Origin: DASQUK01 sp963717085 | GTDB lineage: Bacteria > Actinomycetota > Acidimicrobiia > Acidimicrobiales > VFJN01 | Reading direction: 5' to 3' | DNA: 64,000 bases | NCBI GenBank assembly: GCA_963717085.1 | Contig: CAVQVM010000024.1 | Span: 1 to 64,000 of the forward strand | The notes under the pieces: generated by a model | Database searches by the model: none | What the model was told of the DNA's origin: nothing | What the model saw: the letters and a program-made list of their open reading frames with translations, nothing else | Shown: positions 45,123-53,990 of the stretch, in pieces | Numbering within the stretch: position 1 is the first letter of the stretch | Layout: the number at the start of each line of letters is the position of its first letter | Made by a program: the position numbers and the translations under genes

Positions 45123-46079
45123 GTGAGACGCATTCCCAGAGTCCCCACCCTGGTCTTGGCCGCGCTGCTTGCGCTCGCCGCCGGGTGCGGCGACGACGAC
45201 GAGTCGGTCCCCCAATCCGGCCAGCCCGACACGAACAGTGGCGGCGGGGACGAGGCGACCGACGCGTCGTTTCCGGCCGACGTCGAGGCGGCCAACGGGA
45301 CGGTGACGATCGAGGACGAGCCCGAGCGGATCGTGTCGCTGTCGCCCACCGCCACCGAGATGCTCTACGCGATCGGCGCCGGTGACCAGGTCGTGGCCGT
45401 GGACGACTTCTCCAACTACCCCGAGGGCACGCCGATCACCGACCTGTCGGGCTTCGAGCCCAACGTCGAGGCCGTCACCACGTACGAGCCCGACCTGGTC
45501 GTGTTGTCGTTCGACGCCAACGATGTCGTCGCCGGCCTGGAACGCGTCGACATCCCGGTGCTCGAGTACCCGGCGGCCACGTCCTTGGACGACAGCTACG
45601 ACCAGATCACCCAGCTCGGCGCCGCGACCGGCCACGCCGACGAGGCCGCCGAGCTCGTCGACGACATGCAGGCCGACATCGACGACCTGGCAGACGAGGC
45701 CACCGCGCGCGATGCACCACTGACCTACTACCACGAGCTGGACGACCAGCTGCACACCGCCACATCACAGACCTTCATCGGCCAGGTCTACGCCCTGGCG
45801 GGCCTCGAGAACGTGGCCGACCCGGCCGATGACGGCACCGGGTACCCGCAGGTGTCGGCGGAGCTGCTGCTCGATAGCGACCCGGACATGATCTTCCTCG
45901 CCGACGAGGCCGCGGGGATCGACGCCGCCGCCGTCGCCGCTCGCCCCGGCTGGGGCGAGGTGACCGCCGTGCGCAACGGCGACATCGTCGCGCTCGACCC
46001 GGACATCGCCTCGCGCTGGGGACCGCGGGTGGTCGAGTTCCTGCGCACGGTCGTCAAGGCCACATCCCAGGCGGGGTAG
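45123..46079 (+). CDS. btuF: Cobalamin/corrinoid ABC transporter substrate-binding lipoprotein
   Basis: 318 residues from GTG 45123 with AGGAGGAG upstream. Lipobox LAAGC at about residue 22. Two-lobed helical-backbone binding fold: PERIVSLSPTATEMLYAIGA, EAVTTYEPDLVVLSFDAND, a long connecting helix, then LLLDSDPDMIFLADEA and RWGPRVVEFL. Type fits BtuF/FhuD/ferric-siderophore binders; the upstream cobalamin riboswitch decides for corrinoids. Confidence 0.88.
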   Translation: MRRIPRVPTLVLAALLALAAGCGDDDESVPQSGQPDTNSGGGDEATDASFPADVEAANGTVTIEDEPERIVSLSPTATEMLYAIGAGDQVVAVDDFSNYPEGTPITDLSGFEPNVEAVTTYEPDLVVLSFDANDVVAGLERVDIPVLEYPAATSLDDSYDQITQLGAATGHADEAAELVDDMQADIDDLADEATARDAPLTYYHELDDQLHTATSQTFIGQVYALAGLENVADPADDGTGYPQVSAELLLDSDPDMIFLADEAAGIDAAAVAARPGWGEVTAVRNGDIVALDPDIASRWGPRVVEFLRTVVKATSQAG

Positions 46080-46098
46080 GACAGGCGCCACCCCGACC

Positions 46099-47193
46099 AT
46101 GACGACCACGGAGCTAAGACGGCCCGGGGGGCCGGCCACCGCCGACGAACGGACGGCCGGATCACGGCCCGCGCGCCGGGTGCGACGCACCTGGGGGGCC
46201 TGCCTCGTCCTGCTCGCCGTAGCAATCCTCGCCGGGGTCAGCATCGGCCCGGCCGGAATGCCCGTGGGACGGGTCGGGCTCGAACTGCTCGACCGGCTGC
46301 CGCTGGTGAGCGTCGACTCGGGCCTCGACAGCCGCCAGGCCGCCATCCTGTGGGACATCCGCCTGCCCCGCGTGGTGCTGGCCCTGCTCGTGGGCGCCAC
46401 CCTCAGCGTGGCCGGTGGTGCCTACCAGGGCGTCTTCCGCAATCCGTTGGCCGACCCCTACCTGCTGGGGGCGGCCGCCGGCGCGGGCCTCGGCGCCACC
46501 CTCGTGCTCACCTCCGGCGCCCAGGGAGGCTGGGGCCCGTTCGACGTGCTGCCCGCGGCGGCGTTCGTGGGCGCGCTGCTGGCGGTCGGTCTCACCTACC
46601 TGGTCGGCCGCGCCGCGGGGCGCGGGGTCGCCGGCACGACGACGCTCATCCTGGCTGGTGTCGCCATGGCGAGCCTGTTCACGTCGGTGCAGACCTATTT
46701 CCAGCAGCGCTCAGACGACACCGTGCGCGAGGTGTACGCCTGGATCCTCGGCGGCCTGTCCACGGCCGGTTGGTCCGAGGTCCGCCTGATCCTGCCGTGG
46801 ACCGTGCTGGCGGCGGTCGGCGTGCTGTTGTACCGGCGGCCCCTGGACGTCCTGGCCGTCGGGGACGAGGAGGCGACCACCCTCGGGCTGCACGTCGATC
46901 GCACCCGGCTCGTCGTGGTGCTGGCGGCGTCGTTGGGGACGGCGGCTGCCGTCGCGGTGAGCGGGCTCATCGGCTTCGTCGGCATCATCGTCCCGCACGC
47001 GATCCGCCTGGTCGCCGGCCACAGCTACCGGGTGATCCTGCCGCTCACGCTGGTCGGGGGCGGGGCGTTCATGGTCCTGGCCGACCTCGTGGCCCGCACC
47101 GCGCTCAGCCCGGCCGAGGTCCCCATCGGGGTCATCACGGCGTTCGTCGGGGCCCCGTTCTTCCTGGCCCTCCTCAGCCGGAGGGGCGTGTGA
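46099..47193 (+). CDS. btuC: Cobalamin ABC transporter permease (FecCD/BtuC family)
   Basis: 364 residues. FecCD signature: LWDIRLPRVVLALLVGATLS, YQGVFRNPLADPYLLG, VSGLIGFVGIIVPHAIRLV and PAEVPIGVITAFVGAPFFL. About ten membrane helices. 19 nt after btuF and 4 nt overlap with btuD (GTGTGA). A cytoplasmic N-terminus of about 40 residues is longer than usual. Confidence 0.92.
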   Translation: MTTTELRRPGGPATADERTAGSRPARRVRRTWGACLVLLAVAILAGVSIGPAGMPVGRVGLELLDRLPLVSVDSGLDSRQAAILWDIRLPRVVLALLVGATLSVAGGAYQGVFRNPLADPYLLGAAAGAGLGATLVLTSGAQGGWGPFDVLPAAAFVGALLAVGLTYLVGRAAGRGVAGTTTLILAGVAMASLFTSVQTYFQQRSDDTVREVYAWILGGLSTAGWSEVRLILPWTVLAAVGVLLYRRPLDVLAVGDEEATTLGLHVDRTRLVVVLAASLGTAAAVAVSGLIGFVGIIVPHAIRLVAGHSYRVILPLTLVGGGAFMVLADLVARTALSPAEVPIGVITAFVGAPFFLALLSRRGV

Positions 47194-47999
47194 GCGTCGT
47201 GGAGCGGCCCGCCGCCGCAAATGGCGCCGGCTCCGTGCAGGTGCGCGCCGTGAGTGTGGACCACGGCGAGCGAACCGTGCTGCACCCGATCGACCTCGAC
47301 GTCGCCGCCGGATCGTGGCTCGGCATCGTCGGCCCCAACGGCGCCGGGAAGTCCACATTGCTGCGCGCCGTGGCCGGGACGGTGACCCACGCCGGCGCGG
47401 TCACGCTCGGCGACCAGGCGACCGACGGCCTCGGCCCGCGCGAGCGGGCGCGCCTCCTGGCCGTCGCTCCGCAGCAACCGACGATCCCCTTGGGCACCTC
47501 GGTCGCCGACTACGTGCTCCTCGGACGCACCGCCCACATCCCGTTCCTCGGCCGCGAGGGTGCGCACGACTTCGCCGTGCTCGCCGAGGTGCTGGGGTTG
47601 CTCGACCTCGCCGATCTGGCCGACCGCGAGGTCGTGACACTGTCGGGCGGCGAACGCCAACGGGCGGTGATCGCGCGCGCCTTGGCCCAGGAAGCGCCCC
47701 TGCTCCTGCTCGACGAGCCCACGACCGCCCTCGACATCGGCCACCAGCAGCACGTCCTGGCGCTCGTCGACGAGCTGCGTCGCAGTCGGGGCCTGACCGT
47801 GGTGTCGGCCATGCACGATCTCACGCTGGCCGCCCAGCACGGCGACCAGTTCGTGCTGCTGCACGAGGGACGAGTGGTGGCCCGTGGCAGCGCGCGCGAG
47901 GTGTTCACCGCTGCGCTCGTCGAGCGGGTGTTCGATGCCACCGTGTCGGTGATCGACGACGGCGGCGACCTGGTGATCGTGCCCCGGCGGCACCGGTAG
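47190..47999 (+). CDS. btuD: Cobalamin ABC transporter ATP-binding protein
   Basis: 269 residues from GTG 47190. Walker A GPNGAGKSTLLRA, Q-loop VAPQQPTIPLGTSV, signature VTLSGGERQRAVIARAL, Walker B LLLLDEPTTALD and H-loop MHD are intact. FecE/BtuD type. Last gene of the riboswitch-controlled operon; convergent with the MerR regulator. Confidence 0.92.
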   Translation: MSVVERPAAANGAGSVQVRAVSVDHGERTVLHPIDLDVAAGSWLGIVGPNGAGKSTLLRAVAGTVTHAGAVTLGDQATDGLGPRERARLLAVAPQQPTIPLGTSVADYVLLGRTAHIPFLGREGAHDFAVLAEVLGLLDLADLADREVVTLSGGERQRAVIARALAQEAPLLLLDEPTTALDIGHQQHVLALVDELRRSRGLTVVSAMHDLTLAAQHGDQFVLLHEGRVVARGSAREVFTAALVERVFDATVSVIDDGGDLVIVPRRHR

Positions 48000-48021
48000 G
48001 CGTACCCGGCGCGGACCCGGG

Positions 48022-48816
48022 CTACTGCTTCGGGAGGTCCTCCGGCTGGCGGGCGCGGCCGGGCGGCGCGGTCAGCGACCGAGCCAGGGCCTCCCGCTCG
48101 GCGGGGGTGCCCTCCGCCTCGATCTCGGCCTGGGCGGCATCGAGCACCGACCGCTCCACCCGGTAGGCGACCAGCTGGCCGACGATGGCGGCCAGCGCCC
48201 GCAGCGACGCCGCCACGCGCGCCGCCTGGTCGGGAGCCTCGCGTCGCTTGCTGCGGAGTCGCGTCCCCACGAGCTGCGCCCATGCGCTCACCACGTCGCG
48301 CCCGAGCGCGTCCGACGTGACCAACTGCTGGCGGGCGATGCGCATCAAGTCGTCGAGCGACAGGCCGACTCCCAGCAGCGTGAGCACGTGGCGGACGAAC
48401 CGGACGTCCGCGTCGCTGTAGCGGTCGCCGTCGGCCATGTGATGGGGCCGCAACAGTCCCGATGCCTCGAGGGCTCGCAGCAGCTCGACCGGCACGCGAC
48501 TCCGCTCGGCCACCTCGCCGAGCCGGAGCACCTCGTGCTCTTCGATGTGCGGGAACCCCGGTTCGGCCGCATCGCCCAGGACCTCCTCGATCATGCGCAG
48601 CGAGTAGCCGCGCTCCTTGAGGTTGCGGATGTGGCGGAGCCGCTCGAGATGGTGCGGCCCGTACCAGGCCATCCGGCCCTCGTGCCGGGGCGGGGGCAGC
48701 AGGCCGCGGGACTGGTAGGAGCGCAGGAGCTGCACGCTGATGCCCACCTCGGCCGCCAGATCGGCCGCTCGGTAGCGGTGCGGCGCCGATCCGTCACCAC
48801 GGGTCTGCTGTGGCAT
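48022..48816 (-). CDS. MerR family regulator with two tandem MerR-type domains
   Basis: 264 residues. First HTH: YRAADLAAEVGISVQLLRSY then GRMAWYGPHHLERLRHIRNL. Second domain: LRLGEVAERSRVPVELLRAL then DRYSDADVRFVRHVLTLLGV. The C-terminal helical region has no obvious effector motif. Divergent from fabD with 142 bp between, so the natural target is its own gene and the fatty-acid cluster. The role as fatty-acid synthesis regulator is inferred from position. Confidence 0.82.
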   Translation of the reverse strand: MPQQTRGDGSAPHRYRAADLAAEVGISVQLLRSYQSRGLLPPPRHEGRMAWYGPHHLERLRHIRNLKERGYSLRMIEEVLGDAAEPGFPHIEEHEVLRLGEVAERSRVPVELLRALEASGLLRPHHMADGDRYSDADVRFVRHVLTLLGVGLSLDDLMRIARQQLVTSDALGRDVVSAWAQLVGTRLRSKRREAPDQAARVAASLRALAAIVGQLVAYRVERSVLDAAQAEIEAEGTPAEREALARSLTAPPGRARQPEDLPKQ

Positions 48817-48849
48817 CGCTCTGGCGATCCCTTCGTCAAGTTCGCTTGC

Positions 48850-48867
48850 GAATTCCTAGAAGAATTC
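48850..48867. promoter_or_regulatory. Candidate operator between merR and fabD
   Basis: GAATTC-CTAGAA-GAATTC forms an inverted repeat of two 6-bp half-sites in the divergent intergenic region, unusually AT-rich for its surroundings. It lies about 34 nt from the merR start and 91 nt from the fabD start. It may be the MerR binding site or part of the promoters; a convincing -10 could not be fixed. Confidence 0.45.
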
Positions 48868-48958
48868 CACAGGACCATGTAACGATCCCCGCGTGGGGCG
48901 GTCGGACCCCGGACGCCCTTCCCGCCGCCCGACTGTCGTTCGCTGGAGGTCCCCGCCC

Positions 48959-49894
48959 GTGCCCTACGCCGTGATCTTTCCCGGCCAAGGCGCCGCCGCG
49001 CCAGGCGTCGGGCGCGCCTGGGTCGACGACCAGGCGTGGGAGGTCGTGGGCCAGGCCGAGGCGGTGCTCGATCGGCCGGTGGCCCGACTGCTCCTGGAGG
49101 CGGACTCAGCCGAGCTGGCGGCGACCGGTGCGAGCCAGTTGGCCGTGCTTCTGGCGTCTCTCGTGGCCTGGGACGCGCTGGCGCCCCGGCTCGACGAGGC
49201 CCCCGTCGCCTTCGCCGGTCACTCGCTCGGCCAGATCACTGCCCTGTTGGCCGCCGGCGCCGTCGACCAGACCGACGGGTTCCGCCTGGCCGCCAAGCGC
49301 GCCGACTTGTCCCAGGCCTCGGCCGACGCCCGCCCCGGCCGCATGGCGGCGCTCGTTGGCGCCGAGCTCGATGTCGCGGTGCGGGTCTGCAAGGGCGGCG
49401 GCGACGTGTGGATCGCCAACGACAACGCCCCGGGCCAGGTCGTGATCGCCGGGAGCCCGGAGGGCCTCGCCGCCGCCGGCGAGCGGGCGCGACAGCTCGG
49501 CGTGCGCCGGGTGCTGGCCCTCGACGTCGGCCACGCCTTCCATACCCCGCTCCTGGCGGACGCCGCCGCCGGCCTGGGGCCGTTCCTCGAGGGCTTTGCC
49601 TTCCGCGAAGGCACCGCCCCGATCGTGGCGAATACCGACGCCCTCGGGCATACCGACCCTCGCTGCTGGCCCGGCCAACTCACCAGGCACCTGGTGGAGC
49701 CCGTGCGCTGGCGCGAGTCTCAGCGCACGCTCGCGGCGTCCGGAGCGACGACGTTCATCGAGGTTGGGCCGGGACGGGTGCTCGCCGGCCTGGCCAAGCG
49801 CACGGTTCCCGACGTGACCGTCCTCAACGTGACCACCCCCGACGACCTCTCCAACCTCCTAGCCACCAACACCCTCGCCGGAGCCACCCGATGA
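48959..49894 (+). CDS. fabD: Malonyl-CoA:ACP transacylase
   Basis: 311 residues from GTG 48959, preceded by TGGAGG. FabD motifs: VIFPGQGAAAPGV, nucleophile Ser in FAGHSLGQITALLAAGAV, catalytic His in DVGHAFHTPLLADAA, substrate Arg/Gln region and TFIEVGPGRVLAGLAKR. Loads malonyl groups on AcpP for chain elongation. First gene of the cluster, 4-nt overlap with the next. Confidence 0.93.
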   Translation: MPYAVIFPGQGAAAPGVGRAWVDDQAWEVVGQAEAVLDRPVARLLLEADSAELAATGASQLAVLLASLVAWDALAPRLDEAPVAFAGHSLGQITALLAAGAVDQTDGFRLAAKRADLSQASADARPGRMAALVGAELDVAVRVCKGGGDVWIANDNAPGQVVIAGSPEGLAAAGERARQLGVRRVLALDVGHAFHTPLLADAAAGLGPFLEGFAFREGTAPIVANTDALGHTDPRCWPGQLTRHLVEPVRWRESQRTLAASGATTFIEVGPGRVLAGLAKRTVPDVTVLNVTTPDDLSNLLATNTLAGATR

Positions 49895-50199
49895 CCGCAC
49901 TGGACGACCCGCTCACCGCCATCACCTCCTACGACGAGCCGATCGCCGAGGATCTGCACGTCCCGGAGCGCCTGATCGCAGCGCCGGCCGCCGGTGTGTT
50001 CCGGGCCGCGGCACCCGAGGTCGTGACCGCCGAGGGCGAGATCGTCTACCGCGGGCAGCAGATGGGCACCATCGAGGTCACCGACGGGGCCGTCCCGGTG
50101 ACGAGCCCCCACACCGGCTTCCTGATGGGCCTGCTGGCCCTGCCGGGAGAACGGGTGCGCGCCGATCAGCCCTTGGCGTGGGTGCGGGTCGTGGGATGA
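49891..50199 (+). CDS. BCCP-like biotinyl/lipoyl-fold protein lacking the modified lysine
   Basis: 102 residues; ATG overlaps the fabD stop. From about residue 30 it follows the biotin-carrier fold: AAPAAGVFRAAAP, EGEIVYRGQQMGTIE, SPHTGFLMGLLALPGERVRA and DQPLAWVRV. At the place where AccB has EAMK it reads E62-V-T-D65, so there is no lysine to biotinylate or lipoylate. N-terminal 30 residues are acidic. It may be a structural subunit or regulator of the acyl-CoA carboxylase or of the synthase; function is not known to me. Confidence 0.7.
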   Translation: MTALDDPLTAITSYDEPIAEDLHVPERLIAAPAAGVFRAAAPEVVTAEGEIVYRGQQMGTIEVTDGAVPVTSPHTGFLMGLLALPGERVRADQPLAWVRVVG

Positions 50200-50213
50200 G
50201 CACGACCGAGACT

Positions 50214-50359
50214 CCTCGGGGGCTGCGCCCCCGCACCCCATCGTCGCCCGGCTCGCTGGCTTGTCGACCCAACTACCCGCCCGTCTCGCGGCAACGAGGC
50301 GAGCGGGCTCCAGTTGGGTCGATCGCGCGGTCGACCGGTCATGAGCTGCGCTCATGACC
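50214..50359. repeat. Dispersed hairpin repeat, copy C (inverse of 6457-6606)
   Basis: Reverse complement of copy A at about 90% identity by eye over 146 bp. It includes the perfect 11-bp inverted repeat TCGACCCAACT (50264-50274) / AGTTGGGTCGA (50312-50322) and the GGGGGC-TGC-GCCCCC hairpin. Its end runs into the fabH start codon: GAGCTGCGCTC then ATGACCG, the same junction sequence as at ppx. Confidence 0.88.
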
Positions 50360-51445
50360 GCACCTGCCATCCACGACCTCGCCCAGGACAGCGGATCCCT
50401 TCCCCTGGCCGCCACCGGGACAACGGGCGTGGCGGTGGCGGGTTGGGGGTACGCCCTACCCGTCCGCCGGGTCACCAACGACCTCCTCGCCCAGACCCTG
50501 GACACCAGCGACGCGTGGATCGCCGAGCGCACCGGCATCCGCGAGCGCCGCGTGTCCGGCGCCGGCGAGTCCACCGCGCCGCTCGCCATGGCGGCCAGCC
50601 GGGCCGCGCTCGACCGGGCCGGCCTTGCGGCCGCCGAGGTCGACGTCGTCGTCGTGGCCACCAGCACCCCCGAGCGCCTGATCCCCTCCACTGCGGCCAT
50701 CGTGGCGGCGGAGCTGGGCATCACCGCCGGCGCCTTCGACCTCAATGCCGCCTGCGCCGGCTTCGTCTACGGCCTCACCACCACCGCGGCGTTGATCGGC
50801 CAGGGCATGGCCCGCACCGTCCTCCTGGTGGGTGCGGACACCCTCACGCGCTTCACGGACCCCGACGATCGTGCGACCGCGGTGCTGTTCGGCGACGCGG
50901 CCGGGGCGTTGGTTTTGGCGGGCACCGGGTCGAGCGCCCCCGCCCACCGCGGCACGCCCGAGCCTGCGGCGCCGGGGCTGGTCTCCTGCGATCTCGTGGG
51001 GGACCCCGGGGGCATCGACCTGCTGGTGGTGCCCGCCGGGGGGAGCGCGCTGCCGGCCAGCGCCGATACGGTGGCGGCCCGGGAGCACTACCTGCAGATG
51101 GACGGACGAGAGGTTTTCCGCCGAGCGGTACGCGCTGTAGCTACCTCCGTCGATCGGACGCTGGCCCGTGCCGGCTGCACCGCCGACGACGTGACATGGT
51201 TCGTCCCCCACCAGGCGAACGCCCGTATCGTCGACGCTGTCCTCCCCCGCATCGGCATCCCCCCGGAGCGGACCGTGAGCAACGTCGACCGCTTCGGCAA
51301 CACCTCCGCGGCCTCGATCCCGCTGGCGCTGGCCGAGGAGGCCGACGGCGGCCGCCTCGGTGCCGGTGACCTCGTGCTGGCCTGCGGCTTCGGTGCCGGC
51401 CTCACCGTCGGGACTGCGCTGTGGCGCTGGGGGACGCCCGGATGA
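50354..51445 (+). CDS. fabH: 3-oxoacyl-ACP synthase III
   Basis: Starts fatty-acid synthesis by condensing acyl-CoA with malonyl-ACP. 363 residues. Catalytic Cys in NAACAGFVYGL, His in WFVPHQANARI, Asn in DRFGNTSAASIPLALAEE. N-terminal family motif DAWIAERTGIRERR. The ATG lies at the edge of the dispersed repeat, which supplies its leader. The N-terminus is about 25 residues longer than usual. Stop overlaps fabG start (ATGA). Confidence 0.94.
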   Translation: MTAPAIHDLAQDSGSLPLAATGTTGVAVAGWGYALPVRRVTNDLLAQTLDTSDAWIAERTGIRERRVSGAGESTAPLAMAASRAALDRAGLAAAEVDVVVVATSTPERLIPSTAAIVAAELGITAGAFDLNAACAGFVYGLTTTAALIGQGMARTVLLVGADTLTRFTDPDDRATAVLFGDAAGALVLAGTGSSAPAHRGTPEPAAPGLVSCDLVGDPGGIDLLVVPAGGSALPASADTVAAREHYLQMDGREVFRRAVRAVATSVDRTLARAGCTADDVTWFVPHQANARIVDAVLPRIGIPPERTVSNVDRFGNTSAASIPLALAEEADGGRLGAGDLVLACGFGAGLTVGTALWRWGTPG

Positions 51446-52197
51446 CGGAGCGGGTCACGCCCCGGATCGCCCTCGTGACCGGGGGATCCGGCGGCATCGG
51501 TGCCGCATGTGCCGGCGCCCTGGCGGCCGCCGGACACCGCGTCGCGGTCGGGTACGGCACGTCCGCCGGCGCCGCCGACAAGGTCGTCGAGGCCGTCGAG
51601 CGCGCCGGGGGCTCCGCCATGGCGGTCCACGCCGACGTGACCGACCCCGGGGCGGTCGACGGCGCCTTTGCGGCGGTCGAGTCGGCGTGGGGACCGGTGG
51701 AGCTGGTGGTCAACGCCGCCGGCGCCAACCGCGACAAGCTGACCGTCCAGCTCGGCGACGACGACTGGCGACACACGCTCGACACCGACCTCAGCGGGCC
51801 GTTCCACGTCGTACGCAGGGCGCTCCGGCCCATGATCCGGGCCCGCTACGGCCGCATCGTCAACGTGTCGTCGATCGTGGCCGCCACCGGATCCCCAGGC
51901 CAGGCCAACTACGCCGCCGCCAAGGCAGGCCTGGTGGGCCTGTCGCGGTCGGTCGCTCGTGAGGTCGCGTCCCGGGGCATCACCGTCAATGTGGTCGAGC
52001 CCGGGCCCGTCACCACGCCGATGACCGACGCTCTCCCCGAGGCGCGCCGCCAGGCCCTGGCCGACGCGACCGCGATGGGCAGATTCGGCACCCCCGCCGA
52101 GGTCGCCGCCGTGGTCGCGTTCCTGTGCTCCGATGCGGCCTCCTACGTCACCGGCGCCGTCGTGCCCGTCGACGGCGGCCTCGGCATGGGACGCTGA
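51442..52197 (+). CDS. fabG: 3-oxoacyl-ACP reductase
   Basis: NADPH-dependent beta-ketoacyl-ACP reductase of the SDR family, 251 residues. ALVTGGSGGIGAACAGALAA is the nucleotide motif, then VVNAAGANRDK, catalytic Ser in NVSSIVAATG, and Tyr-x3-Lys in NYAAAKAGLVGLSRSVA. C-terminus SYVTGAVVPVDGGLGMG is typical. The start at 51442 gives a 4-nt overlap with fabH; an in-frame ATG at 51421 lies within fabH. Confidence 0.93.
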   Translation: MTERVTPRIALVTGGSGGIGAACAGALAAAGHRVAVGYGTSAGAADKVVEAVERAGGSAMAVHADVTDPGAVDGAFAAVESAWGPVELVVNAAGANRDKLTVQLGDDDWRHTLDTDLSGPFHVVRRALRPMIRARYGRIVNVSSIVAATGSPGQANYAAAKAGLVGLSRSVAREVASRGITVNVVEPGPVTTPMTDALPEARRQALADATAMGRFGTPAEVAAVVAFLCSDAASYVTGAVVPVDGGLGMGR

Positions 52198-52263
52198 CGC
52201 CAACCCCTGGCACCAACCCCGATCCCGATCCTCCCCGATCCCACCCACGAAAGGACCACCACC

Positions 52264-52515
52264 ATGGACCGTTCCGCCGCCTTCGACGCCCTCCGCACGG
52301 CTGCCGTCGACGTGCTGTCGGTGGAGCCCGACCAGGTGACCGAGCAGGCGTCGTTCGCAGACGACCTCGACGCCGACAGCCTCGACTTGGTCGAGCTGGT
52401 CATGCAGCTCGAGGACAGCCTCGACGTCACCATCCCCGAGGACGACCTCGCCGACGTTCGCACCGTCGGCGACGCCCTCGACCTGATCCTGGCGGCGAGC
52501 GCCGCCAAGGCGTGA
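52264..52515 (+). CDS. acpP: Acyl carrier protein
   Basis: 83 residues, acidic. Phosphopantetheine attachment Ser39 in DLDADSLDLVELVM. Helices II and III follow the ACP pattern (LEDSLDVTIPEDDLADVRTV). ATG preceded by GAAAGGACCACC. The gene lies 66 nt after fabG, and its stop overlaps the fabF GTG start. Confidence 0.96.
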   Translation: MDRSAAFDALRTAAVDVLSVEPDQVTEQASFADDLDADSLDLVELVMQLEDSLDVTIPEDDLADVRTVGDALDLILAASAAKA

Positions 52516-53816
52516 CCGCCGCCGAGGCCGGGGCCGCCACGGATCACCGCGGTCGGCCGCGCATCGCCGTCACCGGCATCGGCGTCAAGACCCCGGGTGG
52601 CCAGACGGTCGAGGAGCTGTGGGACACGCTGGTGGCGGCGCGCCCGGCGGCGGCGCCGATCACCCTCTACGACGCCTCCGACCACTCGGTGCGCTTCGCC
52701 TGCGAGGTGCGCGGCTTCGACCCCGTGCCGTACGTGGGGCCCAAGGAGGTGCGCCGCACCGACCGGGCCGCCCTGCTGGCCGTTGCCGCCGCCGCCGACG
52801 CGGTGGGAGACGCCACCGGCGTGAGCATGGATCCCACGGGCGAGCTCCTCCCGGCACCGTCGCCCGACGACCTCGGCGCCGACCCGGTCCGCTGCGCGGT
52901 CGTCGCCGGTTCCGGCATCGGCGGCATTCGCACGCTCGAGGACCAAGTCATCGGCTACGCCGAAAAGGGACCCGGCCGCGTCGGGCCCTTCCTGGTGCCG
53001 ATGATGATGCCCAACGCCGCCGCCGCACTGGTCGCCATCCATCACGGGTTCACCGGGCCCAACCTGGCGATCGCCACCGCCTGCGCCACCGGCGCCCACG
53101 CGATCGGCGAGGGCGCCCGCCTCTTGCGCGACGGCATGGCCGACGTGGTCGTCTGCGGCGGCACCGAGGCCTGCGTGAGCCCCGTGGCGATGGCCGCCTT
53201 CGCCCGCATGGGGGCGCTGAGCAAGAACCCCGACCCGTCCGCCGCCTCCCGGCCGTTCGACGACGACCGTGACGGCTTCGTGATGGGCGAGGGAGCCGCA
53301 TTCGTGGTGCTCGAGCCCTACGACCGGGCAGCCGCCCGCGGCGCGCGCATCCACGGCGAGGTTCTCGGCTACGGCCTCACCTGCGACGCGCACCACATCA
53401 CCGCCCCCATCGAGGACGGCTCGGGCGCGGTCGCGGCGATCGAGATGGCGTTGGCGGACGCCGGCATCGCCGCCGGGGCCATCGGGCACGTCAACGCCCA
53501 CGGCACGTCGACACCCCACAACGACGCCGCGGAAGCGCTGGCGATCGCCAAGGTGTTCGGTCCCGCCGCCGTCCCCGTCACGTCGACGAAGGGCGTCACC
53601 GGCCACCTCATCGGCGCCGCCGGCGCCGTCGAGGCCGTCGCCGCCCTGCTCGCCGCCAGGCGGGGCGTCGTCCCCCCCACCGCCAACCACAAGCACACCG
53701 ACCTGCCCGTCGACGTCGTGGCGGGCGAGCCACGCACCATCGAGGTGGCACCGGCGGTGTCGACGTCGTTCGCGTTCGGCGGTCACAACGCCGCTCTGGT
53801 CCTCGGCCCGGCGTGA
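52512..53816 (+). CDS. fabF: 3-oxoacyl-ACP synthase II
   Basis: Elongating ketosynthase, 434 residues from GTG 52512 overlapping acpP by 4 nt. Active-site Cys in AIATACATGAHAIGEG, first His in NAHGTSTPHNDAAE, second His in KGVTGHLIGAAGAVEAV. N-terminal IAVTGIGVKTPGG and C-terminal TSFAFGGHNAALVLG. Family length. Followed by 174 bp of sequence without a recognised gene, then the IS630 element. Confidence 0.95.
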   Translation: MTAAEAGAATDHRGRPRIAVTGIGVKTPGGQTVEELWDTLVAARPAAAPITLYDASDHSVRFACEVRGFDPVPYVGPKEVRRTDRAALLAVAAAADAVGDATGVSMDPTGELLPAPSPDDLGADPVRCAVVAGSGIGGIRTLEDQVIGYAEKGPGRVGPFLVPMMMPNAAAALVAIHHGFTGPNLAIATACATGAHAIGEGARLLRDGMADVVVCGGTEACVSPVAMAAFARMGALSKNPDPSAASRPFDDDRDGFVMGEGAAFVVLEPYDRAAARGARIHGEVLGYGLTCDAHHITAPIEDGSGAVAAIEMALADAGIAAGAIGHVNAHGTSTPHNDAAEALAIAKVFGPAAVPVTSTKGVTGHLIGAAGAVEAVAALLAARRGVVPPTANHKHTDLPVDVVAGEPRTIEVAPAVSTSFAFGGHNAALVLGPA

Positions 53817-53990
53817 CGGTGGTCGAGTGGGCGCTCGCGGAAGTTCCGTGGATGCATCGCCGAGGCAGATTCGTCGCTGGCAAGGACGCAGGAGGAAGGC
53901 GCAGCCAGCGGCTGCGGCGACGACGAGGACGCAGTCCAGGGGCGGATCTGGCCGGCGAGACGCCACGATGACTTCCGCGAGGGCCCACTA

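Noticed and set aside
43290..45755. An 821-residue RF3 with an N-terminal extension
   Set aside because: The extension would read through the cobalamin riboswitch and antisense to btuF; the internal ATG 44879 gives the normal RF3 N-terminus.
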